Below are positions 42,291-54,800 of a DNA stretch of 64,000 nucleotides, piece after piece. Origin of the DNA: Oreocharis arfaki (taxonomy: Eukaryota > Chordata > Aves > Passeriformes > Paramythiidae); assembly GCA_013398015.1 (NCBI GenBank), contig VZRR01010329.1, forward strand, positions 248,001 through 312,000, written 5' to 3'. A program made the position numbers and the translations under genes. Position 1 is the first letter of the stretch; each line of letters begins with the position of its first letter. The notes beneath the pieces are model-generated. The model was not told the origin of the DNA and ran no database searches. It saw nothing but the letters and a program-made list of their open reading frames with translations.

Positions 42291-45200
42291 CCGTGGCGAT
42301 GGCCTCTGGACGCAGCGATGGATGTGCCAGTGCATTGAAAGCGTTTCTATGGGCGCTTGGAGAGCGTTGCTGTTTCCGTGTCTGTATTAAGGTGTAAGGG
42401 TTCTAGCATGTCTGTTTCTTCTTCGGTTAGATTTAGGATGAAAGGTGACTGGTGTATTCTGCTCTTGCATAATAGTTTGGGCTGGTGTCAGATAACAGAC
42501 TAAGATTGCTAATAGCTGATAACAACTGATGTCTTCAGAAGCAGTCGTTTCAAATAAACTTTGATTTTGCTAATTTTTCTTTTTTTTTTTTTGGAAGGGG
42601 CACTTAGTCCTCCAGCTGTGATTCAAGAAAATGGTAGCCAGAGAGAGGAACCAGAATTAAATACCGTGTGTTGTAGTACATGTAAAAGGCCCTATGAACA
42701 GTCTACAAACGAAGAGCAGATTGCAAAGCGTGTAAAACATGATGAAGCACACTCAGTGTGCTCAACACCAACAGTCAGTGAAGATAAATTTTCATATATG
42801 GGTGAGGTCTTTGATCATTCCTTTAATTATTTTCAGTTTTTTTACTCTCTGTGAAGTAACTAGTGTACTAATAGAAAGCTTTTAGGGAGGGTTGTATATG
42901 GCAGCATCAGGCCCATTATTTCTTTTTGAAATGAAAACGTGAGCCAAGATTTATTTGTTCACGTTGTCCTTCAGTGTAATTTTGTTTCGTTTTAACTGGT
43001 ATCAACATACAGCTTAATCATGTTGTTATAGGTGTGATTTTTTGTGTGTCTGGTTTACAGACTATATTTAAATGTATCGCTGTAGCTGCGAAGTGTTGAA
43101 GAAGACATGAACTGCATCAAGAAGTATGGGACTTGGGGCAGAAGTTCTTGAGGCTGACTGGTTTGATAGTGAGGGTGTCAAGCTTCAGTGGGACATGTGG
43201 TGTTCTGCACTGCTAATTTATGTGGCTTCTGCAGTTAACTTTTGGAAGGGCTCTCTGGGGAGGGAAGTTTTGGCGATGAATATGCTGGCAAATGTTTCTT
43301 TCATATTAAAGAGTCCATGTTCTTGAAGAAGTGCTTGAACTTCTGATTTTGGTAATTTCTTTGTAGGCGACTTTGCAGTTGTTTATACAGATGGTTGTTG
43401 CACTGGTAATGGACGTAATAGGGCACGTGCTGGAATTGGTGTCTACTGGGGACCAGGCCACCCTTTGTAAGTAGCTGGATGTTGGTTTTTTTTATTATTA
43501 ATATATTGTTTGGTTTTTATGTGACTTACAATACCAATCTCCTTTTAAATATGAAACTCTGCTGTTGAGACTCATTATGACAGTGTTATGAAACAAAGGC
43601 TGTACTGAGAGGAACAGAGAAAGCAGCTTCCTTGGGAAAAATCTACTGGAAATAATATTTTGGGGAGCTGGAGCTAGAATTCAAGTAATGTGGGAAGTTT
43701 TAAAATAGAAGTTGGTGTACACACAAGATGGCAAATATAATGTCATATTGATGCCAGGTCCAGATATGCAGGTTGTTCTATGCAGGTGAAAGCTAGAGCT
43801 AGAATATCCACTCATCCTTTTTTATAAAAATAAAAGTAGCTCTCTTGTCTTTATTTTCTTAATGTGTAGCCATTTTACACCATTCTGGATACTTGGGATA
43901 ACTAATCTACTATTTGTTCTTTGGACATAGAAATACCAGTGAAAGACTTCCTGGACGGCAGACTAATCAAAGAGCAGAAATCCATGTAAGTAGTCAATGT
44001 CCTGAATTCTCCATGTTAGACTGCAGCAGCATGTTCATGCCTATTTCAGTGCTGGTTTCCAGAAACCAGTATGAAGCTCTAAGGGAAGTATGCAAAATAT
44101 CTAGCGTTACGACTTCAAAGAAGTAGTTATCTTCAAGTTTTATTGGTATTTATTGGCTTTGAACAAGTTAATTCACCTTGAGAATTCCCAGATGCCACTA
44201 AGCACAGCTATTGAAACAGCCTTACATTAGGGAAGTCTGGCTCTCAAATCCGTATAGATTCCCTTGCATTTTTAATGTGTATGTTTCAGACCTTGGAGTG
44301 AGGGCTGCTGAGTATTGGTTAAGAGGAGAGTCAGCTTCTTATGATGGCAGAATCAGAGTATTACAATCCTTAGGTAAATCTAAATAACAATTTTAGGCTC
44401 CTGACTAACTTCTCTTGGTAACAGCAGATTCAGTCTTCCTTTCTCATGTCTTAATTATGGTATTGCTGCTATGACACACTCTGTTTGGATATGAACTGAA
44501 ATGGGCAAATTGGTCTGCTTAAAAACTACAAAGTTCATTTTAGAGACAAGCAGAGGTGGTGTTAGTGTGCCAGCGGTCAAACTTGTAATTTATGTACTTT
44601 TCAGTTCTACATCCACACCCAGCCACTTCTTCCTGTTATATTTCAGAGCGCCAAAAAAACCCTCAACCTGTTAAGGCTTCCAGACTGTTGGAACTGATAT
44701 CAGTCCTTCCTTCTCGAAGTTTTGGAGAAAATGCCTAAAACTTGGTGTGCAGTTGATAGAGGTTTTGATAGCTAGAAAATGGTTTGGAGAGCTACTCCTT
44801 CAGCAGAGAGTTGAACCTCAGATTGTTACAAGGTTTTGTTTGCCATTGAAACGTAGGTGCTTGCCTCTTTGCCTGAATCATAAAGGTGTTGTCTGCATAC
44901 ATAATTTTGGGATCCTCTACACTAAAACATGTTGATAATCATTGCTGGAGAGGTTACAGTAATGCTCTTTGTAGCTCTGTGTTAGCATCAGGTACTTTGT
45001 TGGTATTTTAACTCTGTATGGTCAAAATCCTTTCTGAACTGTGATTGTATTGAAATGTTCTTAAGGCAGCCTGCAAAGCAATAGAGCAAGCTAAGAGTCA
45101 AAACATCAAGAAGTTAATAATCTACACTGATAGCAAGTTTACTATTAATGGTAAGTTAAAAATTTAATTTTCTTGATACTTAAAAACACTGCATGCTGTT

Positions 45201-48200
45201 TCATTACATAATACCCACAGAACATTTTGAGTCCTGGAAAGAAGAATGTAAGGAAGACAATTCATAACTCACTCATGACTGCTTGGGGGAAAACTTCAGA
45301 ATATCAGCCATTGCCTGTGAAATGTAGGAAATAAAACTTGAGTCAAAATGTCTGTTACAGTAATTGCTGACAGAAGTAACAAGGGGATTTTTGTCTTGAG
45401 GTGTTCAGTGCGACACAAGATCTAGAAAAAATGTTGCTCATGTATAGGCTGTGAAGGCTGTACTCAGGAAGTGACTTGGAAGTTGGTGTGGTAACCTGAA
45501 GGTTTTTTGTTGGATTGGAGAGGCTGTCTTAAACATACATGTGAAATACATTCAAGTTCTCTTGCTTCCAAGCTTTTAGGACACACTGGAAGACTAGCTA
45601 GAGATCATATGTGCTCAGAGTATGTATTAAAAGTTTCATCCAAAGACTTGGAAAACTTAATTTTATTCTCTGTAAATACCATATGAAGCAGCCAATAAGA
45701 GTTAATTTCTGAAAAAGAACTTCTTCCTCTTTCCTCAAGATCTTCAGATTTTGTTCCTGTGAATCTCAAACTGCATAAGTGTTTTTTCCTTCTTTTTTTC
45801 TCAATTTTACTAATGCAGTACATGTTTCCAGATTGCTTTGGAGATTTGATTTTGTGGGGTTCTTTTGAAATGACATTTAAAAAAAAACTTAGTGCAACTT
45901 ATGGTTGAAAATTAAATGTTGCTCTACTACTCTGTTTTTGTCTTAGTCTCTTTGGTTTTGCTTGCAGTTTCACTTTGCATTTTGGGTCACTGAGGTGCAG
46001 GTTCCATTCTTGTTCAACCAAAGTTATTTGGTAGATGTGTCTAGGAGTTACTATTTAAAAATGCCAGAGAAGAAGGCCTGTAGTTTAGTACGAATGGATG
46101 TTATTTGGTTTTTAGGAGGTTTTGCATGCAAGATTGGTGACTTCCTATTTGGTTCAGGTCATGAAAGCAGTAAGGATGTGTTACATTGTCCACACCAGCT
46201 AAGATATTAAAAAAAAAAAATCCCCACTGAAGGAGTAACACAGAAAATTTTCTGGCCAGCAGTAAACTGAGCTTACTGTACCATCAAGCAAATCCTTAGC
46301 TTCAGTTTATTGCAGTTAATGAGATCATTTGTGTATAATGAGATAAGATTGTAGTCTTTAAATTAAATATCTGTTTGAGAAAAACATGATTGGGTAATTC
46401 AGATAGTAATGGAAAAATACAATCCTGAAAGACAGCAACAGAGAACAAAACAAGGATTATCTTTTGTCTCTGGTGTTCTTGCCTGAGAGTTTGTACAGAG
46501 TTAATGCCTTGTTAAAAGGCTGCTGGCTCCATCTCCATCCTTGCTGGCTTCTTTAATAGCACTCTTACAGTGATACTCCCTTTGCACAGGTATTACAAGC
46601 TGGGTTGACAACTGGAAAACAAATGGCTGGAGAACAAGTTCAGGAGGAAGTGTAATAAATAAAGAAGATTTTGAAAGACTTGATAATCTAGCAAAAGACA
46701 TAGAAATTCAGTGGGTAAGTTCCTAAATTCTTATTCTTCATGACATCTTAAACATGTTTGTAGTAAAAATTTTGAAGTGTGGTCATAACTAAGAATTTTG
46801 TAGACCACAAGACTCGCATCCTTAAGTAAAACTGTAAATACAGAGAAGCTGATTGTTGTATTTAAAGTAAATTAGCAACATAACTAAGATTCTTGGAACC
46901 AGTATTTCATTTAATTAAATGCACATTTGTATTTGTTTCCTGTGTCTTATTACTACTTATAAAATGCCTGCAATTATTTTTAGTTTGTTAGTAGATGCGA
47001 TTTCTGTTCCTGGAAATCTAACCTTAGAATATAACTGTCTTTTTGTTTCGTAGCTGAATTTCTGTATTTGCTTTTCAGAATTCTTTAAGATGCTGGTTTG
47101 TTGGAGTAAATCAGTGTCTTTAGTAAATGAATGTCTTTAAACTGAGGAAAACTGACTGTGTGTAACCCGAAATAAAGTAACTCTAGTTTTCTATGCCTTA
47201 ATTGTGTTTCTTGTAAGAAAAATTGGTGAAGAGGTCTTTAAAGTAACAATTTAAAAATTGTTTTGCTCTCCAGTAAAGTAGTAACTGGATATATAAAGAT
47301 ATTTCTGGTAAAATGTATTTTTCTGAAGCCTTAATATCAGTGCTTAACACTTTAGGGAATACATTCCTTTCCCTCTTAAATTTTAGCCTAACTGTGGTAC
47401 AAGACCACTGATTTGAGAAAATGTGTGTACTCTGTTGACTTTGTAGCTGCTAATGGCATGTTTACTCAGCTTCTGTCTTTACTCTGTAGAAAACAAGATC
47501 ACATAGGTGTTTAATGTGCAATTTTTAATGGAAATCTATTGCAGATACTCTGTTCATGTTGTTCTGTGTTAGAGTTAGTGACTCCAGTTTACAGGCTGAC
47601 TAGATTCTCTATAGCTACTCCTATTTTCTATTGAGGAGAAACTGTAAAAATTTAAAGACCAACGAAGCTGTTCTTGGGAATATTTTACATAATTAAAAGA
47701 TACTCCTTTATGCACACTTCTTAAACTTGAATCTCTTTAAAAATTGGGAAGAATTTTGTTTCAGCAGGAGTGTTGTATGCATAGAGTCCTCCATAGGCTG
47801 CAGGTGATTCTCTGCTCAGCCATGGACTTCCCTGGGATGTAGAGAGGACAGGCTGACTGACCATGATCTGCACCACAGACTGCAGGGGAATCTCTCCTCA
47901 GGTGCCTGGAGCACCTCCTCCTTCAGCACTGACCTTGGCATCTGCAGAGCTGTTCCTCTCACATATTCTCACTCTTTGCTCTGGCTGTTGTGCAGCATTT
48001 TTACCCTTTCTTAAACATCTTACCACAGAAGAGCCATCAGCTTTGCTGATGGACTTGGATGTGTCTAACTGTGGGTCCCTTTTGAAGCTGTCTTGGTCTG
48101 GTTCTGCCTGATATAAGGGCACTGCTGGTGTCTTTTCACAGAATCCACACCTGCAGCCGCCCCACCTGGTACCAAACCCTTGCCATATAAACCTAAAATC

Positions 48201-48909
48201 ATCTCGCAACACCTTCATGCTTGTCTCCTCTCAGGTCTTGTCAAATAGCAAGCTTGATTTTTCTTCCTCGCCTTCCTATTCCACGCTTACTTCTGGCAAG
48301 GATGGGCTTAGAGTTGAGAGCTCTTTTCAGTTCCTGACTGATGGACTGACAATTAAGACATCTGAAAATTGAGAGGCTCTTTTAATATCCTATGTCTGTA
48401 TCCTTAGCAAGTGCTGTAACTACCAAGGCTTTTAGTAGAATAGAGGTCTTTGGCTTTTGGGGAAGGATTAACTCAGTTTAAGCACTGAATGCAGGGAGGT
48501 TTTTCTCTCTTCTCCATAAGTGGGAATTTTGAATTAGAGCTGTTGCCTGCATTTCTTAAAGGATAGGTTAGGTGGTCCTTATGCTATTCACTAATTCCCA
48601 TAAAGATGATTTTTGCAGTTTGGCAAGACTTTCCCTAGAGGAAGAGTGACTATGACTATGAAAATCCCTGGGAAGAACGACTAAGAGCTAAATAGTAGGT
48701 GAGGACCTCTGAGGAGGTGCTCTTGTACTATCAGTGACAGGGTGTTGCTTGATCAAATTTCATGTATCTACTTTCTTCTTGGTTTCTTCCAAATCTAACA
48801 CTCCTGTATTTTGCCCTGGCAGATGCATATTCCCGGTCATGCTGGCTTCCAAGGAAATGAAGAAGCTGATAGACTAGCAAGAGAAGGAGCTTGTAAACAG
48901 AAGTGCTGA
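41886..48909 (+). CDS. RNASEH1: Ribonuclease H1, complete coding region
   Basis: RNase H1 cuts the RNA strand of RNA:DNA hybrids in nucleus and mitochondria (R-loops, mtDNA replication primers). Exons: 41886-41995, 42065-42189, 42598-42801, 43367-43466, 43931-43985, 45066-45150, 46590-46714, 48823-48909; all GT-AG, joining to 891 nt, 296 aa. Residues 1-20 are the mitochondrial leader. Met21 (41946) starts the nuclear form, as Met27 does in human. The hybrid-binding domain follows (MFYAVRKGRRTG; Trp37, Lys53 and Lys54 match the human binding residues). After a variable linker the catalytic domain has Asp155 (VVYTDG), Glu196 (QRAEIH), Asp220 (YTDS), His274 and Asp284 (NEEADRLA), the complete active site, offset by ten from human. 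The linker is Cys-rich (TVCCSTCKRP), which I do not recall in mammals. Met1 has G at -3; Met21 has T, a weak context. Confidence 0.97.
42802..43366 (+). other. RNASEH1: RNASEH1 intron (565 bp)
   Basis: GT-AG intron between linker and catalytic exons. No embedded feature recognised. The introns at 42190-42597 and 43467-43930 are likewise empty. Confidence 0.85.
43986..45065 (+). other. RNASEH1: RNASEH1 intron (1.08 kb)
   Basis: GT-AG intron between the exon ending in the Glu196 motif and the exon of the Asp220 motif. No repeat or RNA recognised. Confidence 0.85.
45151..46589 (+). other. RNASEH1: RNASEH1 intron (1.44 kb)
   Basis: GT-AG intron. AT-rich, with an A-run near 46209-46219. No known repeat recognised. 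Confidence 0.85.
46715..48822 (+). other. RNASEH1: RNASEH1 last intron (2.1 kb)
   Basis: GT-AG intron before the exon with the His274 and Asp284 motifs. It carries the interspersed repeat described at 47800-48215; the rest is unremarkable. Confidence 0.85.
47800..48215. repeat. Avian interspersed repeat, probably ERV-derived
   Basis: I recognise the word order GACTGACCATGATCTGCACC, CTGCAGGGGAATCTCTCCTC, CTGGAGCACCTCCTCC, CTGTTCCTCTCACATATTCT and CACCTGGTACCAAACCCTTGCCA from a high-copy family of bird genomes. I cannot place it in a class from memory, though an ERV internal or LTR origin is likely. The minus-strand open frame of 106 codons here is degenerate and not a gene. Confidence 0.5.
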
Positions 48910-49227
48910 TGTCTTGGGACTAGAGACTGTTGCACTGGGAGGAAAAGGCCTAACATGACAGCAACAACTTGAACTGCTGTAACTGTTTTGGAGTTGAACT
49001 TGGAGCTGTATTCCTTTCAGGCCTGAAGCACTAAATATAAACCAACTTCTGGGAAGGAAAACCCCACATTTTCTTCTACTGCGTTTGTTTTATAATTGAG
49101 ACAATATTTAGTTGATGATACTGAGAATTTGTTTTTTCTGTATCTACTGGAAAGGCTGTGGTCAGCGTTTTTAGCTGTCTTGTGTACTTATGCATTCACT
49201 GTAAAGACATGCTTCTGAAGAAGTAAT

Positions 49228-49233
49228 ATTAAA
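49228..49233 (+). terminator. RNASEH1: RNASEH1 polyadenylation signal ATTAAA (candidate)
   Basis: ATTAAA about 320 nt after the RNASEH1 stop, followed by T/GT-rich sequence (GTGTTCTGTATTTTCC) as expected downstream of a cleavage site. No AATAAA occurs between stop and this site. Confidence 0.6.
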
Positions 49234-51219
49234 TTGAAGTGTTCTGTATTTTCCTTAGTGGAATATCTTTTTTTTTTTATACAGAGGTATATAGTGCAGC
49301 CTGAAATAGCTGGGGCAGACTTTGGGGTTGGTTGGTTTGGTGGGAGGTCACCTAAGACAGATGTCCATTGGTTGGCTCTGGCACTCTGGCAATAACTGCT
49401 CCACAGATAGTCTTGTAACACTGACCTGTGTGTGCCTCAGTGTCAGGTACAGCATCTGTAGCTTTCTTTTATCATGTTATTTCTCAGGGCAGCATGAGCA
49501 AAGAAAAAGCTAGATCACAAGAAAACTCGAAGAATGAATTTTTACTGTTCTCTCTACCTGCTTCATGTCCAAGCTCTTTGTCTGTGGCTTCCTGTTTCCA
49601 TTAAGTAGGTTTTTTTTATGCATACTGGTTCTCATTAGCACTGTTAGTTCCTCTTCAGTGTTGTCCCAAAGGTAATAATTGACCATTTCATCTGAAATGG
49701 GACTAGGAGATAAGCTTCTCCATATCTTCTGGATGTCAAGTATTTGACTTTGTTTTTTCCAGTCAATTATGAGATTAATGGAATGGCTAATGTGCACTTG
49801 AATTGGAGAGTAATAACCAGTAATCAACATGAGTTTATTTTCTATGAAAGTATACAGGAAAAGCAAACAGGTGTGTTGTTTTATCCGTGTCAACTTCTCT
49901 ATATGATGCCTTTGTACCACTGAATAGCAGGGCTTAAGCTAGAAGTCACTGAAATGTTTTTGTATTTGTTAATTGCTGTACAGAGAGTTAGAGTTGCAGA
50001 AGCTTCTTACTTAATAGTTCTCATGCATTGTAATATCTTTCCTGAGGCAAAGTGTGAGGCTTTACATATTTAGTCACATGGTTGTGGTAGGAGGAGGAAA
50101 CTGGCTAGCCAGTAGTTGATAGATAAGTGAGGGTTTTTAATTTTTTCATGCATCCAAAAGTGCACATTTAAGCTCATCTAGGGGTAAGGAGGGCACTGAT
50201 TGGATTGCCCCCTCTGCTTCTTGGCATATATGCACACAATTATCTGTTTGCTTTAGAAGTCTGGCTACAAAGAAAAGACCCACCATCCCAATCAGATTTC
50301 CAGTAAGTTGCCTATCATACATACTCAGTTAAACAAGTAAATCCTACTTACTGTATGGAAATTGGGGGGTTTTTTTGAAGCAGAAGCTTTGGAAAAACTG
50401 TAAGATAGTAGGTAAATCATAACAACTGTGTAATACTGAATTTAGGCAACTTAGATTACCTGAATCTAATAGGTAGATTATAATGGAAAACCTAATAGGT
50501 CAGTTTTATATTAATTTGATAAAAGTGTTTGTCCTTATTCAGGACAGAAGAAGGCTAAGAGGAAGGTTACAAGGTTAAGGTTGATTAAAGGATGGAAAAC
50601 AAGTATTACTTCTCACAAGGACTTAACTGGGGCTTGAGGGCCTGCAGAGGATGTTAAGTGTCCAAGTCCTCTTTTCAGGGAACTGCAGCTTTAGGAGAAT
50701 ATTGGCAGTTAGGAGCCATGACCTTCAGTGCTGGCTGTCCCAAATCCCCTCCTTGTTCTGCACCTGCCTTAGCACAGCTTCTAGAGGATCTGTTTGATAA
50801 CCAGTAGTGCTTTAACATGAATACTATATATTAAAGGGAGCTGGTAGCTTTTTATAAGAATTGGAGACATTTTTAGGAAGAAAAATGCTAAGGAGGGATT
50901 GTTTTAGTTGTCTGTCCTTCTATCGTGTTTAGCTGGCTGTTGGTTTCTTTGCCATATAGAATTATAGAATCATGTAGACTCAGAAGTGTGGAGGCTGGAG
51001 GAGACACACCTCGGTGTGTCTTGTTCATTCCAGCTCGGGCCACACGTTGAGGATGCATCTCCGTGGATGAAGACAATACAAGCTTCCTGTGCAGAATGTC
51101 TTACCGCTTTCTATATTTTTCCATATTGTGGGGTTGCAATGCAGGCTTTTAAGCCTGAGACATACCAGAAAGTTCTGTCAGAGCATTAGAGCCAAGGCAG
51201 ACACGATGCAAACACCAGG
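49234..51219. other. Intergenic between RNASEH1 and ADI1
   Basis: About 2 kb of AT-rich sequence. A minus-strand open frame of 136 codons at 49510-49920 has no recognised motif. A possible 35-bp minus-strand CR1 tail (AGAATTATAGAATCATGTAGA) lies at about 50955-50990. Nothing else seen. Confidence 0.5.
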
Positions 51220-51850
51220 GCCGCTCAGTCGGGTTACCCGGGGGGCTGGTGCGGGCGAGAAGCCCTCAGCCCCGGCCGCTCTCTGGGGGAGACTCGGCTC
51301 TCAGCCTGGAGCTGTTCCCTCAAGCGAAAGCGGCGCGCTCTGCACCGCACCCTGTTCAGCGAGTTGGGAGCTGCCCATGGCGCCCTTAAAGGCTCTGCCC
51401 CAGGCCGCGGGGCGGGCCCGTCCCGCTCGCTGCCGGGCCCTGGAGCTCCGCCGGGGCGGGACGCGCTCCAGCCCGGCCCTGCGGGCGCTGTGGCGGCGCG
51501 ATGGTGGAGGCCTGGTACATGGACGAGTCCCAGGAGGACCAGCGGGCGCCGCACCGGCAGCGGCCCAACCAAGCCGTCAGCCTGGAGCAGCTGCGCCGCC
51601 TCGGCGTGGTGTACCGCAGGGTATGGCGGGGTGTTCGGGGGGGTGTGCACCGTGGGGTACGGCGGCGTGCACCGCACGGTACGGCCGGGAGCCGTGGGGC
51701 CGAGCTGAGGCGGCGAGGCAGTCGGGGCGCGGGGCCCGTGCCGGCGGCCTGTGTCCCTTTGGCAGCTCCCCCTGCAGCCCGGCCCGCCCCGGCGCTCCCG
51801 GCGCCCCGGGATTCCCACGAGTGCCCTGAGTTCCGCCTTGAGCAATGGCG
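51220..51850 (+). promoter_or_regulatory. ADI1: CpG-rich promoter island of ADI1
   Basis: GC- and CpG-rich block from about 280 bp before the ADI1 start through exon 1 and the 271-bp first intron. Long open frames on both strands here (to 249 codons) follow from the composition. Intron 1 opens with imperfect GGGGTGT/GGTACGGCGG-type repeats. Confidence 0.7.
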
Positions 51851-54800
51851 TACGAATGCTTTTTTTTTTCCCCTCTGCCTGTTTTTTTTAGTTGGATGCT
51901 GATAACTATGAGACTGATCCATGCTTGAAAGAGATTCGGAGAGCAGAAAATTATTCTTGGATGGATATAGTGACCATACATAAGGACAAGCTTCCAAATT
52001 ATGAGGAAAAGGTACGCGAAACTTTTCTTTCATTGCGGGTTTCCGCTCCGTCTGCCGCTGGAGCGTGCGGCCAGCGTGTGACACCTGCACAGCCCAGCGG
52101 GACACAGGGATGAGGCTTCCACGTCTAAGATACATCCTGTACCGAAGTCCTTAACACTAAAAAAGAACTTTTGATATTATTTTAAAGATAGCAGAGGTCT
52201 TTTGCTTCTGTAGATTGCCTTCAAAGGTTTTGAGGATCATTTCTATCACTGTCATTTCAAAACTAAGATTCCTACCAGGAGAGTTCTGCCATTGCTGACC
52301 TGTCCTCAGAGAGCCTCTCTGGGATGAAGGCAAGTGACTGCCAGCTGGGCCTGGGCTTTGAAGGCTGAAACATCCTAATGGCTGCTTGCGTAATGCGTCT
52401 TTTTAAAGTGAGTGTTAACCCCATAGAATTGGAGAGACACATTCCTTGTACAAGAAGATATTTTACCTTGGGGAGCTGGTACCTTGACAATTTCATAACA
52501 GCTGAATGCTGTTCAGGTGAGCTTCCTAGAAGGAGCTTTCTCATCCCAGCCTCTAGGTGCTGCTGGCTTGCTGCTCTGACTTGAGGACAGCAACTCAATG
52601 ACACTTTCGTATTTTTATTAAATTTCCATTTACCAGTTTGTTTCAAGCCCGTTGTGTTCTAGTGGCTTTATCTTCGTGAAAAGGTGAATTAGGTAGTAAC
52701 TCATTAGGTAGATGGCCTGGGTAGGCTCTATCTGACAGAAACACATTCTTTACAAGATGTAGGGACTTTTGCTCATCCTGCTGTGCTGGATCAAGGACAT
52801 TTGTGTGGGTGTAGCTAAATATCCAGACCTGAGCAGGTGGTGGTGGTACCTGGTATTGCACTGCTCACTGTGCACTGGCCCTTTCAGTTCTCTGTTAATC
52901 GAACTTTTAAAATGTGTTTTGTATTCTGTGCACGTACAAAGAATTCACTATTCCAGAAAAAAAAGAGAATGTTGCTGCTACTGCCTTGGGTAAGGAAGCC
53001 TGGAGCTGAGTATCACTGTGTGTGGGCAGGCATGACACACTGTTTACATCAAATTGCAGTAGATGGGCCATGTTTGGCGGTAACTGCATTTTCACAGACA
53101 GTAGTAGTACCCCGTGCAGCTAATTCAGCTCTACGTAAGTGTAAAAGAGGGGGGATAATCTGTAGCTTTGTTTTGGTGTTGCATGTTGGGGAAATAAAAA
53201 GGCACAAAATGTTCAAACTGAGCAAGCCCAAGGACCAAATCCTGCAGTGGGAAGTTTTACCCATTTCTCTTTCGAATGGGTGTAAGCATTACTGTTATTC
53301 AGAGGATGGTTATGTACAGCTAGAGCTGCTCTTTCTTGTTAGAGGAGTTTCTGTCCTCCACAGGAAATCTGTGAGCCTGTTTAGATGTGTCCTGGCTGGC
53401 TGGCTTGGCCATCGTAACTATGTTGGTCTCCTCTGTTAGTAAAAAGTTACGCTTTGAAAGCCTTTCTCTGCTTTGCCACGTGTTTCTACTGGATTTCCTT
53501 GCAGTTTTTCTGTGTTCAGTAGTTTTAAGAAATATTTGCTATTCCTAGATAAAAACATTTTATGAAGAACATTTACACCTTGATGATGAAATTCGCTACA
53601 TCTTAGAGGGATCTGGCTATTTTGATGTCCGAGACCAGGATGACAAATGGATTCGGATTTCCATGGAAAAAGGAGACATGATAACCCTCCCTGCTGGCAT
53701 ATATCACCGATTTACACTGGATGAGAACGTATGTTGTTGTAGATTACCGTAAATTTTGATGGCAAATCCGTGTAAATATATATCACATTAGTAACTGTGT
53801 GCCCTGAGACTTGCAGTTTGTTAGCAAAACATATTAAATATGAAGGAGGAGAATGAAAAATACTAAATAATTCACAGCATCTGAACCTTTCATCTCCAGG
53901 TCACAAATACAGCTTCTCCTTGTCAGCTGTAAGTCCTTGCCATGTGATATGTGTGGCATATCAAGCCTTGGGCTGTCCCTCCCACAACTGCCCCAGCTGT
54001 CGGCTGAGGTGGACAAGGTGTAGATGGATCCTTCCGTGTTGCCTTGTGTGTTTTTGTGGGGATAGAAGAGCATGTCTGTGTCCAGCAGTGGCATTTTTCA
54101 CAAGTGTTAAATTCACCTTCGGAGAAAGAAGTATTCAAGGGTCCAGAGCCACTACTTGTAACTACTGTGTGCTAAGCTGGATGCTGGCTTCACAGGAGGT
54201 GACCTCCTTTGGAGAAGTATTTTTGTCAGTGGGAGCATGAGGTTGGCACTCATAGTCTCGATCTGTGTTTCTCTTCTTGTGGGCGTTTACAAACGTGTTT
54301 GTAACCTCGGCATTAGCCTTGCAAAATGGGGAAACACGTGCTATCTCCTATGTGGCAAAATCACATCTCTGGTGAAACCTTGAGAATGGTTTAATTTTGA
54401 ATCAGCTGTCCAGATAGCAGTGTTCATACATGTGAAAAAGGGAGATGCTGCTTTGGTGAAAAACCTGACTTTTCCCATCTGCATCTGGAGATCCACAGTG
54501 AATAAACTACATTTAAACTTTTTCTTTACGTAGACAAAATGTCAGGGGTTATGTTTGAATCCCCAAGGAGTCTTAAATGTTTGTTCACCTGAGGAGCTTT
54601 AGTCCAGAAGAGCCATCTTCAAAGTAAAATCTTTAGGTTCTTCTAGACCCTTGCATTTTGCAGCTAAGTTCTTTTGATACCTAACTTTATTCTTACCATC
54701 GCTGAACACCTGGGTGTAAGATAATAATCTATCTGTGTTTTATAGAATAGGTGGGGTCTAAGCCTGTAGCGTAGTGGACAGAAGAGAGACGAGAGTTCCC

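Noticed and set aside
49510..49920. 136-codon minus-strand frame after RNASEH1
   Set aside because: The region is AT-rich and no family is recognisable. Single-exon gene or retrocopy signs (poly-A tail, duplications) are absent.
51386..52135. 249-codon minus-strand frame across ADI1 exon 1
   Set aside because: A shadow of the GC-rich ADI1 promoter and exon 1; the plus-strand ADI1 frame is certain.
52837..53439. 200-codon open frame on the plus strand in ADI1 intron 2
   Set aside because: Long for an intron, but there is no recognised domain, no own promoter or polyadenylation signal in context, irregular composition, and overlapping antisense frames. A chance frame is more likely; conservation in relatives would reverse this.
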